Shown here: piece by piece, positions 23,748 to 32,296 of the stretch
Position numbering within the stretch: position 1 is the first letter of the stretch
Layout: each line of letters begins with the position of its first letter
NCBI GenBank assembly: GCA_017484085.1
Contig: JAFUTW010000043.1
Span: 1-45,016, forward strand
From: Clostridia bacterium
GTDB lineage: Bacteria; Bacillota; Clostridia; Christensenellales; Aristaeellaceae
Reading direction: 5' to 3'
Length of the DNA: 45,016 bases
Translations under genes and position numbers: made by a program
Notes under the pieces: model-generated
Told to the model about the DNA's origin: nothing
Database searches by the model: none
The model's input: only the letters and a program-made list of their open reading frames with translations

Positions 23748-26700
23748 TTATCCCTTAAAGTAGCGGACAGCCGCCTCAAACATCCGGATGTCATAATTGC
23801 CGGGCACGTTGCGGTAGAGACCCTTTCCGACGCGCTCGCTGTGGCCCATCTTGCCGAAGACGCGCCCGTCCGGAGAGGTGATGCCCTCGATGGCATCCAT
23901 GGAGCCGTTGGGGTTGAACGCGATATCGCCGGAAGGCCTGCCGTCAAGATCCACATACTGCGTCGCGATCTGCCCGTTTTCGGCCAGCTGCCGGATGAGG
24001 GCGGGATCGGCGAAGAAACGGCCCTCGCCGTGGGAGATCGGCACGTTCACGATGTCTCCCACATGCATGAGGGAGAGCCACGGCGACAGGGTGGACGCGA
24101 TCCGCGTGCGCACGATGCGCGACTGATGCCGGCCGATGGTATTGACGGCCAGTGTCGGGCAGTGCTCGTCCATGTCGCGGATCTCGCCGTAGGGCACGAG
24201 GCCCAGCTTGATGAGCGCCTGGAAGCCGTTGCAGATGCCGCACATGAGACCGTCCCTGCGCTGCAGCAGATCCATGACCTGCCGGCGCACCGCCTCGTTG
24301 CGGAAGAACGCGGTGATGAACTTGCCGCTGCCGTCCGGCTCGTCGCCGCCGGAGAAGCCGCCGGGGATGAAGATCATCTGGCTTTCTGCCACACGCGCGG
24401 CAAAGTCTTCCGCCGAGGCCGCGATCTGGGCGGCGCTGAGGTTGCGCACGACGAAGATATCCGGCTCCGCGCCCGCGTCGCTCACGGCCCTGGCGCTGTC
24501 GATTTCGCAGTTGGTGCCCGGGAAGGCGGGGATCAGCACCCGGGGCCGCGCAGACTTCACCGCCGGCGCCGGCCAGGAGGCAGCCGCATAACCGTAAGCG
24601 GGCACGTCGGTCTGGGAAGGCGCGATGTTGCAGCTGTAAACGCCCTCCAGCTTGTTCTCATAGGGGACGAGCAGCTCCCGCAGCGTGACGCTTTCGGCAC
24701 CGCAGGCCATCACCGGCTCGTCCGTCACGGTGCCGACGACCCTGCCGGTCTCGTCGTCTGCCGCGATTTCCAGCAGGAAGGTACCGTAACGGGTTTCAAA
24801 GAGCTCCTGCGCCGTCAGTTCCTCTGCAAAGCGGACGCCCAGACCGTTGCCGATCGCCATCTTGAAGGCCGCAGCCGCGATGCCGCCGATCCCCGGGGCA
24901 TAGCAGGCCTTTACGCGGCCCTCGGCGGTCAGCTGCTGGATCTTGGCAAAGACCTGCTTGAGAGAGCTCAGTACCGGCATGCCGTTTTCGCCGTATTCGC
25001 ACTGAAGGAGGACGAGCTTGTCCCCCGCTGCTTTGAGTTCCGGGCTGATGACGCGCTGCGCCTTCCCCGTCGTCACCGCAAAGCTGACGAGGGTGGGCGG
25101 CACATCCAGCTTTTCGAAGGAGCCGGACATGGAATCCTTGCCGCCGATGCTGGCGATGCCCAGATCCATCTGTGCCCTGAAAGCGCCCAGCAGCGCCGCG
25201 AGCGGCTGCCCCCAGCGCTTTGCATCCGCGCCGGGCTTGCAGAAGTACTCCTGGAAGGTGAGGTAGGTATCTTCAAGGTCCGCGCCGGTCGCCAGCAGCT
25301 TGCCAAGGGATTCCACGACAGCCATGTACGCGCCGTGGAAGGGGCTCTTCTCCGTGAGATACGGGTTGTATCCCCAAGCCATCATGGATACGTCGTCCGT
25401 GTGGCCCTTTTCGAGGGAAACCTTCTGCACCATGGCCTGGATCGGCGTCAGCTGGTTTTTGCCGCCGAACGGCATGAGCACCGTGCCCGCGCCGATGGTG
25501 GAGTCGAACCGCTCCGACAGGCCGCGTCTGGAGCAGACGTTCAGGTCGCCCGCAAGGCGCAGCAGGTTCTCCCTAAAGCCGCCCCGGATCGCCTCTGCGG
25601 CGGTCTGCGGCTTTGCGGGGCACACGTCCTGATGCTTGACGGCGCCGTTGGAATTCAAAAACTCGCGGCTCACGTCCACGATCTTCTGCCCGTTCCAGTT
25701 CATCACCAGGCGGGGCTGCGCGGTGACCTCCGCGACGGGGCAGGCCTGCAGGTTCTCCGCCCCGGCGAACCTCAGGAAGGCTTCGGCGTCCTCCGGCGCG
25801 ACCACGACGGCCATGCGCTCCTGCGATTCGGAGATCGCCAGCTCCGTGCCGTCCAGGCCCTCGTACTTGCGGGGCACGGCGTTCAGGTCGATCGTAAGGC
25901 CGTCGGCCAGCTCGCCGATGGCCACCGAGACGCCGCCGGCGCCGAAGTCGTTGCAGCGCTTGATGAGGCGCGTCGCCTCCGGATTGCGGAAGAGGCGCTG
26001 CAGCTTGCGTTCTTCGGGCGCGTTGCCCTTCTGCACCTCCGCGCCGCAGGTCTCGACGGAGTGCGCGTTGTGCGCCTTGGAGGAACCCGTTGCGCCGCCG
26101 ATGCCGTCGCGCCCCGTGGAGCCGCCCAGCAGGATGACCACGTCGCCGGGCTGCGGGCGCTCGCGCCGCACGTTCGCCTGGGGCGCAGCCGCCACAACAG
26201 CGCCGATCTCCATGCGCTTGGCGGCATAGCCCGGGTGATATACTTCATCCACGATGCCCGTCGCCAGGCCGATCTGGTTGCCGTAGGAAGAGTAGCCCGC
26301 CGCGGCCGAGGTGACGATCTTGCGCTGGCTCAGCTTGCCGGGGATCGTCTCGGATACCGGCACGGTGGGGTCTGCCGCGCCCGTCACGCGCATGGCCCCG
26401 TACACGTAGGCGCGCCCGGAGAGCGGGTCGCGGATCGCGCCGCCGATACAGGTGGCCGCGCCGCCGAAGGGCTCGATCTCCGTGGGATGGTTGTGGGTTT
26501 CGTTTTTAAACAGAAGCAGCCACGGCTCCGTCGTTCCGTCCACCGTTACATCCATCTTCACGGTGCACGCGTTGATCTCCTCGGATTCGTCCAGTTTGGG
26601 CAGCAGCCCCTTGGCCTTGAGGCCCTTCATGGCGATCGTCGCGAGGTCCATCAGCGTCACCGGGCGGTCTTCCCTGCCCAGCTCTCTCCGCAGCTTCAGG

Positions 26701-27443
26701 TAGTCCTCATAGGCCGAGGCCAGCAGCGGATCCTCAAAGGAGACGTTCTCCAGATGGGTGAGGAAGGTCGTGTGCCGGCAGTGATCTGACCAGTAGGTGT
26801 CGATCATCCGGATCTCGGTGATCGTCGGATCCCGCTGCTCGCTCCTGAAATACGCCTGACAGAAAGCCAGGTCGTCCGTATCCATGGCAAGGCCCATATC
26901 CGCGCCCATCTTCTCCAGGCCGGCGCGGTCCAGCGCGGTAAAGCCTGTCAGCACCGCGACCGAGGTGGGGATCCTGAACTGCATCTTCAGCGTTTCCGGC
27001 TTTTCAAGGCTTGCCTCTCTGGCCTCCACCGGGTTGATCACGTACTTTTTAACGGCTTCCAGGTCTTCCTCGTGCAGATCGCCCGAGAGCAGATACACCT
27101 TGGCGGAGTGGACCAGCGGCCGCTCCCCCTGCGAGAGGATCTGGATGCACTGCGCCGCGCTGTCCGCGCGCTGGTCGAACTGGCCGGGCAGGTACTCCAC
27201 CGCGAAGACGGTTGCCCCGTCCGGGCGGAGCTCTCCAGAAACCACATCCGTCTGCGGCTCGGAGAAGACGGTCGGCACCGCACGCTCAAACAGGCTCTTT
27301 TCGATGTTCTCCACATCGTAACGGTTGATGATCCGCACGCCTGTCAGCCGGCCGAGGCCGAGAAGGTTCCGGCAGTCCAAAAGGAGCGTGCGCGCTTCAT
27401 GCGCATGCTCCGGCTTCTTTTCGACGTATACTCTGTAAACCAT
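23748..27443 (-). CDS. purL: Phosphoribosylformylglycinamidine synthase, single-chain
   Basis: A 1231-residue fused FGAM synthase (TIGR01857-like clostridial type) combining the PurS-like N-terminus (VYRVYVEKKPEHAHEA), synthetase halves and a C-terminal class I glutaminase. Visible marks are DTYWSDHCRHTTF, NETHNHPTEIEPFGGAATCIGG, VILLGGSTGRDGIGGA, GVSVAIGELADGL, GGKDSMSG, and in the glutaminase PAFPGTNCEIDSA, GLMCGICNGFQAL (nucleophile Cys) and ISHGEGRF (His/Glu). It converts FGAR, glutamine and ATP to FGAM. ATG 27443 follows GGAGG located in the end of purD (1-nt gap). Unlike PurF here, its amidotransferase centre is intact. Confidence 0.95.
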   Translation of the reverse strand: MVYRVYVEKKPEHAHEARTLLLDCRNLLGLGRLTGVRIINRYDVENIEKSLFERAVPTVFSEPQTDVVSGELRPDGATVFAVEYLPGQFDQRADSAAQCIQILSQGERPLVHSAKVYLLSGDLHEEDLEAVKKYVINPVEAREASLEKPETLKMQFRIPTSVAVLTGFTALDRAGLEKMGADMGLAMDTDDLAFCQAYFRSEQRDPTITEIRMIDTYWSDHCRHTTFLTHLENVSFEDPLLASAYEDYLKLRRELGREDRPVTLMDLATIAMKGLKAKGLLPKLDESEEINACTVKMDVTVDGTTEPWLLLFKNETHNHPTEIEPFGGAATCIGGAIRDPLSGRAYVYGAMRVTGAADPTVPVSETIPGKLSQRKIVTSAAAGYSSYGNQIGLATGIVDEVYHPGYAAKRMEIGAVVAAAPQANVRRERPQPGDVVILLGGSTGRDGIGGATGSSKAHNAHSVETCGAEVQKGNAPEERKLQRLFRNPEATRLIKRCNDFGAGGVSVAIGELADGLTIDLNAVPRKYEGLDGTELAISESQERMAVVVAPEDAEAFLRFAGAENLQACPVAEVTAQPRLVMNWNGQKIVDVSREFLNSNGAVKHQDVCPAKPQTAAEAIRGGFRENLLRLAGDLNVCSRRGLSERFDSTIGAGTVLMPFGGKNQLTPIQAMVQKVSLEKGHTDDVSMMAWGYNPYLTEKSPFHGAYMAVVESLGKLLATGADLEDTYLTFQEYFCKPGADAKRWGQPLAALLGAFRAQMDLGIASIGGKDSMSGSFEKLDVPPTLVSFAVTTGKAQRVISPELKAAGDKLVLLQCEYGENGMPVLSSLKQVFAKIQQLTAEGRVKACYAPGIGGIAAAAFKMAIGNGLGVRFAEELTAQELFETRYGTFLLEIAADDETGRVVGTVTDEPVMACGAESVTLRELLVPYENKLEGVYSCNIAPSQTDVPAYGYAAASWPAPAVKSARPRVLIPAFPGTNCEIDSARAVSDAGAEPDIFVVRNLSAAQIAASAEDFAARVAESQMIFIPGGFSGGDEPDGSGKFITAFFRNEAVRRQVMDLLQRRDGLMCGICNGFQALIKLGLVPYGEIRDMDEHCPTLAVNTIGRHQSRIVRTRIASTLSPWLSLMHVGDIVNVPISHGEGRFFADPALIRQLAENGQIATQYVDLDGRPSGDIAFNPNGSMDAIEGITSPDGRVFGKMGHSERVGKGLYRNVPGNYDIRMFEAAVRYFKG

Positions 27444-27444
27444 G

Positions 27445-28710
27445 TCATTCCTCCATCCGCAGCGCCCGCTGTCCGATGTCCAGGCGGTACTGGGCATTCT
27501 CAAAGGAGACCTGCCCTACGCGCCCGTACGCGGTCTTCACGGCCTGCGCAAGGTCATCCCCCAGGGCGGTGACGCCGAGCACGCGGCCGCCGCTCGTCAC
27601 GAGCCGGCCGTCCTTCAGCGCAGCGCCGGCGACGTACACATACGGCCGCACTTCCTGCGCCATCGTGATGGGGTAGCCCTTTTCATAGGCTGTCGGATAG
27701 CCGCGGGAGGCCATCACCACGCAGCAGCACGCCCCGTTTCCAAACCGGACGGGCACGGAGGCCAGCTCCCCGCGCGTGACCGCCTGCATGACGCCCAGCA
27801 GGTCGCTCTCAAGCAGAGGCAGCACCACCTGCGTCTCCGGGTCGCCGAAGCGGCAGTTGTACTCGATCACCTTCGGCCCCTGCTGCGTCACCATCAGCCC
27901 GAAATACAGGCAGCCCTTGAAGGGGCGGCCTTCCGCCTTCATGGCGCGGACGGTCGGCAGGAAGATCTCCTCCATGCACCGATTCGCCACCGCTTCCGTG
28001 TAGAAGGGGTTGGGCGCGATGGTGCCCATGCCGCCGGTGTTCGGGCCCTTGTCCCCGTCCAGCGCGCGCTTGTGATCCATGGAGGACACCATGGGCACGA
28101 TGGTCTCCCCGTCCGTAAAGGACAGGACGGAGACCTCCGGACCCGTCAGGTATTCCTCGATGACGACGCGCTCGCCGCTCTTGCCGAAGCGGTGATCCCG
28201 CATCATCTCCTGCAGCGCCGAGGCTGCCTGCTCCCGGGTCTCGGCGATGATGACGCCTTTGCCCAGCGCCAGGCCGTCCGCCTTGATGACAGTGGGCAGC
28301 GGCGCGGTTTTGACGTAGTCCAGCGCCGCGTCCAGGTCGTCGAAGACCTCGTAGGCCGCCGTCGGGATACCGTACTTTTTCATCAGGTTCTTGGCGAAGA
28401 TCTTGCTGCCCTCGATGACGGCCGCATTGCTCCTGGGGCCGAAGCAGGGGATCCCCTGCTCCTCCAGCCGGTCCACAGCGCCCAGGACCAGCGGATCATC
28501 CGGCGCCACCACCGCGTAGTCGATCCCCGTATCCACAGCGAAGCGGACGATCCCGTCGATGTCCGTCGCGGCGATCGGGACGCACTGCGCGTCCTCCGCG
28601 ATCCCGCCGTTGCCCGGCAGGGCGTAGATCTCTTCCGCCTTCGGGTTCTCCTTCAGCTTGCGGATGATGGCGTGCTCCCGCCCGCCTCCGCCAACGACCA
28701 TGATTTTCAT
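27445..28710 (-). CDS. purD: Phosphoribosylamine-glycine ligase (GAR synthetase)
   Basis: A 421-residue ATP-grasp ligase forming GAR from phosphoribosylamine, glycine and ATP. It opens with MKIMVVGGGGREHAIIRKL and continues with LPGNGGI, GPRSNAAVIEGSKIFAK, PTVIKADGLALGKGVIIAET, GEEYLTGPEVS-like VVIEEYLTGPEVSVLSF, DHKRALDGDKGPNTGGMG and VIEYNCRFGDPETQ. ATG 28710 was chosen over a 25-codon upstream extension because it aligns with the family start and follows AAAGGGAAACG. It lies 14 nt after the AICAR formyltransferase gene. Confidence 0.95.
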   Translation of the reverse strand: MKIMVVGGGGREHAIIRKLKENPKAEEIYALPGNGGIAEDAQCVPIAATDIDGIVRFAVDTGIDYAVVAPDDPLVLGAVDRLEEQGIPCFGPRSNAAVIEGSKIFAKNLMKKYGIPTAAYEVFDDLDAALDYVKTAPLPTVIKADGLALGKGVIIAETREQAASALQEMMRDHRFGKSGERVVIEEYLTGPEVSVLSFTDGETIVPMVSSMDHKRALDGDKGPNTGGMGTIAPNPFYTEAVANRCMEEIFLPTVRAMKAEGRPFKGCLYFGLMVTQQGPKVIEYNCRFGDPETQVVLPLLESDLLGVMQAVTRGELASVPVRFGNGACCCVVMASRGYPTAYEKGYPITMAQEVRPYVYVAGAALKDGRLVTSGGRVLGVTALGDDLAQAVKTAYGRVGQVSFENAQYRLDIGQRALRMEE

Positions 28711-28724
28711 TGCGTTTCCCTTTC

Positions 28725-29906
28725 TCAGTGGTGGAACAGGCGCATATGCGTAAAGGCCATCACCATGCCGTATTTGTCGCAGCACTCGATCACCGCGTCA
28801 TCCCGGATGGATCCGCCCGGCTCCGCGATATAGGAGACGCCGCTGCGCTTCGCGCGCTCGATGTTGTCGGAGAACGGGAAGAAGGCGTCCGATCCCAGGC
28901 TGACGCCGGTGATGGTATCCAGCCAGGCGCGCTGCTCTTCCTTCGTGAAGGGCTCGGGGCGGCTCTCAAAGTACTTCTGCCAGTTGCCCTCCGCCGTCAC
29001 GTCTTCCTCGTTCTGGTTGATGTAAGCGTCGATCACGTTGTCGCGGTCCGGCCGGCCCAGCTTTTTGAAGGGCAGGTTCAGCACCTTCTCATGCTGGCGC
29101 AGGAACCAGGTATCCGCCTTGCCGCCCGCCAGGCGCGTGCAGTGGATGCGGGACTGCTGCCCGGCGCCTACGCCGATGGCCTGCCCGTTGTGCGCGTAGC
29201 ACACGGAGTTGGACTGCGTGTACTTGAGGGTGATGAGCGCGACGATGAGATCCCGCGCCGCCTCAGCCGGCAGCTCGCGGTTCGCCGTCACAATATCCTG
29301 AAGCTGGTCCGCTCCGATCTCGTAGTTGTTGCGTCCCTGCTCAAAGGTGATGCCGAACACCTGCTTGTGCTCCGCGGGATCCGGCACGTAATCCGGGTCG
29401 ATCTTCACGATATTGTAATTCCCCTTGCGCTTCTCCTTCAGGATGGAGAGCGCCTCCTCGGAATAGCCGGGGGCGATGATGCCGTCGGAGACCTCGCGCT
29501 TCACCAGCCGGGCCGTCACCGCGTCGCAGGGGTCGGAAAGGGCGATCCAGTCGCCGAAGGAGCACATGCGGTCGGTTCCCCTGGCGCGCGCGAACGCGCA
29601 GGCGAGCGGGGACTCATCCAGCCCCTCGATGTCGTCCACGAAGCAGGCGCGCTTCTCCGCGTCGGAAAGCGGCAGGCCGAGGGCCGCGCCCGCCGGGCTG
29701 ACGTGTTTGAAGGAGGCGGCCGCCGGCATGTGGCAGGCTGCCTTCAGCTCGCGCACCAGCTGCCAGGAGTTGAAAGCATCCAGGAAATTGATGTAGCCCG
29801 GCCGGCCGGACAGGATCTCGATGGGCAGGTCGCTGCCGTCGTGCATGTAGATGCGGGCCGGCTTCTGGTTGGGGTTGCAGCCGTACTTCAGTTCAAACTC
29901 TTTCAT
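28725..29906 (-). CDS. AICAR formyltransferase, free-standing (PurH C-terminal half homologue)
   Basis: A 393-residue protein corresponding to the transformylase half of bifunctional PurH, transferring the formyl group of 10-formyl-THF to AICAR (ZMP). It opens MKEFELKYGCNPNQKPARIY and contains the SFKHVSPAGAA segment with the Lys-His pair used in catalysis, LKYTQSNSVCYAHNGQAIG, GAGQQSRIHCTRLAG, and SLGSDAFFPFSDNIERA. The IMP cyclohydrolase half is not fused to it. That reaction is assigned to the PurO-like gene just upstream, whose stop overlaps this start by 4 nt. Its substrate ZMP is the precursor of ZTP, the ligand of the operon's riboswitch. Confidence 0.92.
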   Translation of the reverse strand: MKEFELKYGCNPNQKPARIYMHDGSDLPIEILSGRPGYINFLDAFNSWQLVRELKAACHMPAAASFKHVSPAGAALGLPLSDAEKRACFVDDIEGLDESPLACAFARARGTDRMCSFGDWIALSDPCDAVTARLVKREVSDGIIAPGYSEEALSILKEKRKGNYNIVKIDPDYVPDPAEHKQVFGITFEQGRNNYEIGADQLQDIVTANRELPAEAARDLIVALITLKYTQSNSVCYAHNGQAIGVGAGQQSRIHCTRLAGGKADTWFLRQHEKVLNLPFKKLGRPDRDNVIDAYINQNEEDVTAEGNWQKYFESRPEPFTKEEQRAWLDTITGVSLGSDAFFPFSDNIERAKRSGVSYIAEPGGSIRDDAVIECCDKYGMVMAFTHMRLFHH

Positions 29907-30631
29907 TGCTGGCCTCCGTTCGCGTTGATCATGCGGTCGCTGGTTTCTCCGGTTACAAGGTCGGTCTGGCGCACGTACAGGGAGATGCGGTTGTTTACAT
30001 CCAGCGCGTTCCAGACCTCTTTGGTGAACTCGTCGATATCGTCGCAGACGCTCACGCGCTCCGGCTCCCCCTGGAAGGTAGGGATCGGGCTGCCGTCGCA
30101 GACGTAGGTGTGGATGAAGTGCCCCAGCCCGGGCACGGAAGGATACGAGAAGGTATAGCGCGCGCAGGCGCTCCCCTCGGCATCCACGCTCTTCAGGATG
30201 CTCATCTCGTAGGCAAAGTCCCCCTCGCCGAAGGTCAGCATGCCGGAGATACGGGGCGTGAAGTTCGGCGCGTCCGGCTCAAAGGCGCGGCTTTCCAGCG
30301 CCCCTGAAAAGGTCTTGCCCTCCGCAAGCCCCTGCACGACGGTGTCCGTCTGGTCGCCGTTGGTCACGACGAGGTGATTGCCGAAGGAGCGCACGGCGGC
30401 GTAGATGATGAGGCTGGGATCCTCCACCAGCTTCTCGTCAAAGGGCTCGGTGAAGACCTCCTCCCCGCGCTTCACGAAGACGCGGTTGCGGCTGTTGCGG
30501 CTGCGTCCCATGATGAAGTACGCGATGGCCGCCTTTTTTCCGTCCGCCGTCCGGCCGATGATGATGCCGCGGCCCGGATAGGTGTTGCCCGCAAGGCGCT
30601 GTCCCACCGGAACGATATCGTAGATGCTCAT
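29903..30631 (-). CDS. purO: IMP cyclohydrolase, PurO type
   Basis: A 242-residue homologue of the archaeal-type IMP cyclohydrolase PurO, which closes FAICAR to IMP without relation to the PurH cyclohydrolase domain. Recognisable parts are GNTYPGRGIIIGRTADGKKA, YFIMGRSRNSRNRVF, DPSLIIYAAVRSFGNHLVVT, NGDQTDTV, RAFEPDAPNFTPRISGML and an internal duplication-like SVPGLGHFIHTYVCDG. ATG 30631 follows GGAGGG; longer forms are unsupported. It overlaps purN and the transformylase by 4 nt each, so the three are translationally coupled. Confidence 0.88.
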   Translation of the reverse strand: MSIYDIVPVGQRLAGNTYPGRGIIIGRTADGKKAAIAYFIMGRSRNSRNRVFVKRGEEVFTEPFDEKLVEDPSLIIYAAVRSFGNHLVVTNGDQTDTVVQGLAEGKTFSGALESRAFEPDAPNFTPRISGMLTFGEGDFAYEMSILKSVDAEGSACARYTFSYPSVPGLGHFIHTYVCDGSPIPTFQGEPERVSVCDDIDEFTKEVWNALDVNNRISLYVRQTDLVTGETSDRMINANGGQQ

Positions 30632-31248
30632 GCTCTTCCCTCCCCGGCCAGCCATTGGCCGGCCACCTTTTCCACGGCCATGGGCAGAAGCTGCCACTCG
30701 GCCTGTTCCATCACGCGGCGCTGCAGCACCTCGGGGGTGTCCCCCGCTTCTACCGGAACGGCCTTCTGCAGGATGATCTCGCCGCCGTCCGGGATCTCGT
30801 TGACAAAGTGCACCGTGGCGCCCGTCACCTTGACCCCGCGCGCAAGCGCCGCCTCATGCACGCGCAGGCCGTAGTAGCCTTCGCCGCAGAAGGACGGGAT
30901 CAGCGAGGGGTGGATGTTGAGGATCCGGTGATCGTAGCGCCTCGTAAAATCCTCGGAGAGGATCGCCAGGAAGCCCGCCAGCACGATGAGCTCGATGCCG
31001 TTTGCCTCCAGCAGGGACACGATCTTCCCTTCAAACGCCTCGCGGCTGCCCAGCTCCCGTCTCAGGACGGTCTCATGCGGGATGCCCGCCGCCTCGGCGC
31101 GTTTCAGCGCGTAGACGTCCTTTTGATTGGAGATGACCAGCGCGATCTCCGCGGAAGTGATGCTCCCGTCCCGCTGGGCGTCGATCAGGGCCTGGAGATT
31201 CGTGCCGCCGCCGGATACCAGAACGGCTGTCTTGATCTTGTGCCCCAT
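30628..31248 (-). CDS. purN: Phosphoribosylglycinamide formyltransferase
   Basis: A 206-residue GAR transformylase that uses 10-formyl-THF. It has VLVSGGGTNLQALIDA at the N-terminus, VISNQKDVYALKRA, VLAGFLAILSEDF, the catalytic segment HRILNIHPSLIPSF with Asn and His, and TGATVHFVNEIPDGGEII with the catalytic Asp. The ATG at 31248 lies 1 nt after the purM stop with only a weak ribosome site, which suggests coupling; an upstream TTG is less likely. Confidence 0.94.
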   Translation of the reverse strand: MGHKIKTAVLVSGGGTNLQALIDAQRDGSITSAEIALVISNQKDVYALKRAEAAGIPHETVLRRELGSREAFEGKIVSLLEANGIELIVLAGFLAILSEDFTRRYDHRILNIHPSLIPSFCGEGYYGLRVHEAALARGVKVTGATVHFVNEIPDGGEIILQKAVPVEAGDTPEVLQRRVMEQAEWQLLPMAVEKVAGQWLAGEGRA

Positions 31249-31249
31249 G

Positions 31250-32293
31250 TTACACCAGCTCAATCTTGCGGTCCGCTTCCCGGATCTCGCCGATCACATA
31301 CGGCGCTTCTCCGGCTTCCCGCAGCGTTTCCAGCGCAAGCTGCGCGTCTTCCGCAGCGACGACGATGCTCATGCCTACGCCCATGTTGAAGGTGTTGAAC
31401 ATGTCGCGCTCGCTGATGCCGCCCTTCTCCCGGATGAGATCGAAGATGGGCAGCACGCGCACATCCGCGCGGCGGATGACGGCGCCCAGGCCGTCCGGGA
31501 TGCAGCGCGGGATATTCTCATAAAACCCGCCGCCGGTGATGTGCGAAATGCCGTGCACCCGCACCTTCGAAAGCAGGCTCAGCACCGGCTTCACGTAGAT
31601 GCGCGTCGGGGCGAGCAGGGTCTCCCCCAGGGTGCGCCCGCCTAGGCAGGCCGGCTTTTCATTCAGATCGGCCTGCTCCAGATCGAACACCTTGCGCACC
31701 AGCGAAAAGCCGTTGGAGTGCACACCGGAGGATGGCAGCGCGATGACGGTGTCGCCCGCCTTCACGCGCTCCGTTCCGATGATCTCCGACTTGTCCGCGA
31801 TACCCACGGCAAAGCCCGCGAGATCGTACTCATCCTCCGGATAGAAGCCCGGCATCTCCGCAGTCTCCCCGCCGATGAGGGCCGCTCCGGAGAGGACGCA
31901 GCCGTCCGCCACGCCCTTTACGATATCGGCGATGCGCTCCGGCACGTTTTTGCCGCAGGCGATGTAGTCGAGGAAAAACAGCGGCCGTGCGCCTGCGCAG
32001 ATGATGTCGTTGACGCACATCGCCACGCAGTCCTGGCCCACGGTGTCGTGCCGGTCCATCCGGAAGGCCACCTTGAGCTTCGTGCCCACGCCGTCCGTGC
32101 CGGAGACGAGCACCGGCTCCTTCATCCCCGTAAGATCCGGCGCGAACAGGCCGCCGAAGCCTCCGATATCGGAACAGACGCCCGGCGTCAGGGTCGCATG
32201 GATATGCCGCTTCATCAGCTCCACGGCCCTGTAACCGGCCGTAATGTCAACGCCCGCTGCCGCGTAGGCCTCGGACCTGGAATCCTCGTGCAT
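31250..32293 (-). CDS. purM: Phosphoribosylformylglycinamidine cyclo-ligase (AIR synthetase)
   Basis: A 347-residue ATP-dependent AIR synthetase. Motifs: [99 protein letters not shown] and [11 protein letters not shown]. It belongs to the same superfamily as the PurL synthetase core. It starts 3 nt after purF, with GGAAAGGA in the purF tail. Confidence 0.96.
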   Translation of the reverse strand: MHEDSRSEAYAAAGVDITAGYRAVELMKRHIHATLTPGVCSDIGGFGGLFAPDLTGMKEPVLVSGTDGVGTKLKVAFRMDRHDTVGQDCVAMCVNDIICAGARPLFFLDYIACGKNVPERIADIVKGVADGCVLSGAALIGGETAEMPGFYPEDEYDLAGFAVGIADKSEIIGTERVKAGDTVIALPSSGVHSNGFSLVRKVFDLEQADLNEKPACLGGRTLGETLLAPTRIYVKPVLSLLSKVRVHGISHITGGGFYENIPRCIPDGLGAVIRRADVRVLPIFDLIREKGGISERDMFNTFNMGVGMSIVVAAEDAQLALETLREAGEAPYVIGEIREADRKIELV

Positions 32294-32296
32294 GTT

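Noticed and set aside
22017-26789. A 1590-codon open frame on the plus strand opposite fhs and purL
   Set aside because: It is antisense to two unmistakable enzymes; its composition (long runs of His/Arg/Ala/Asp) is that of a GC-rich shadow frame with no domain.
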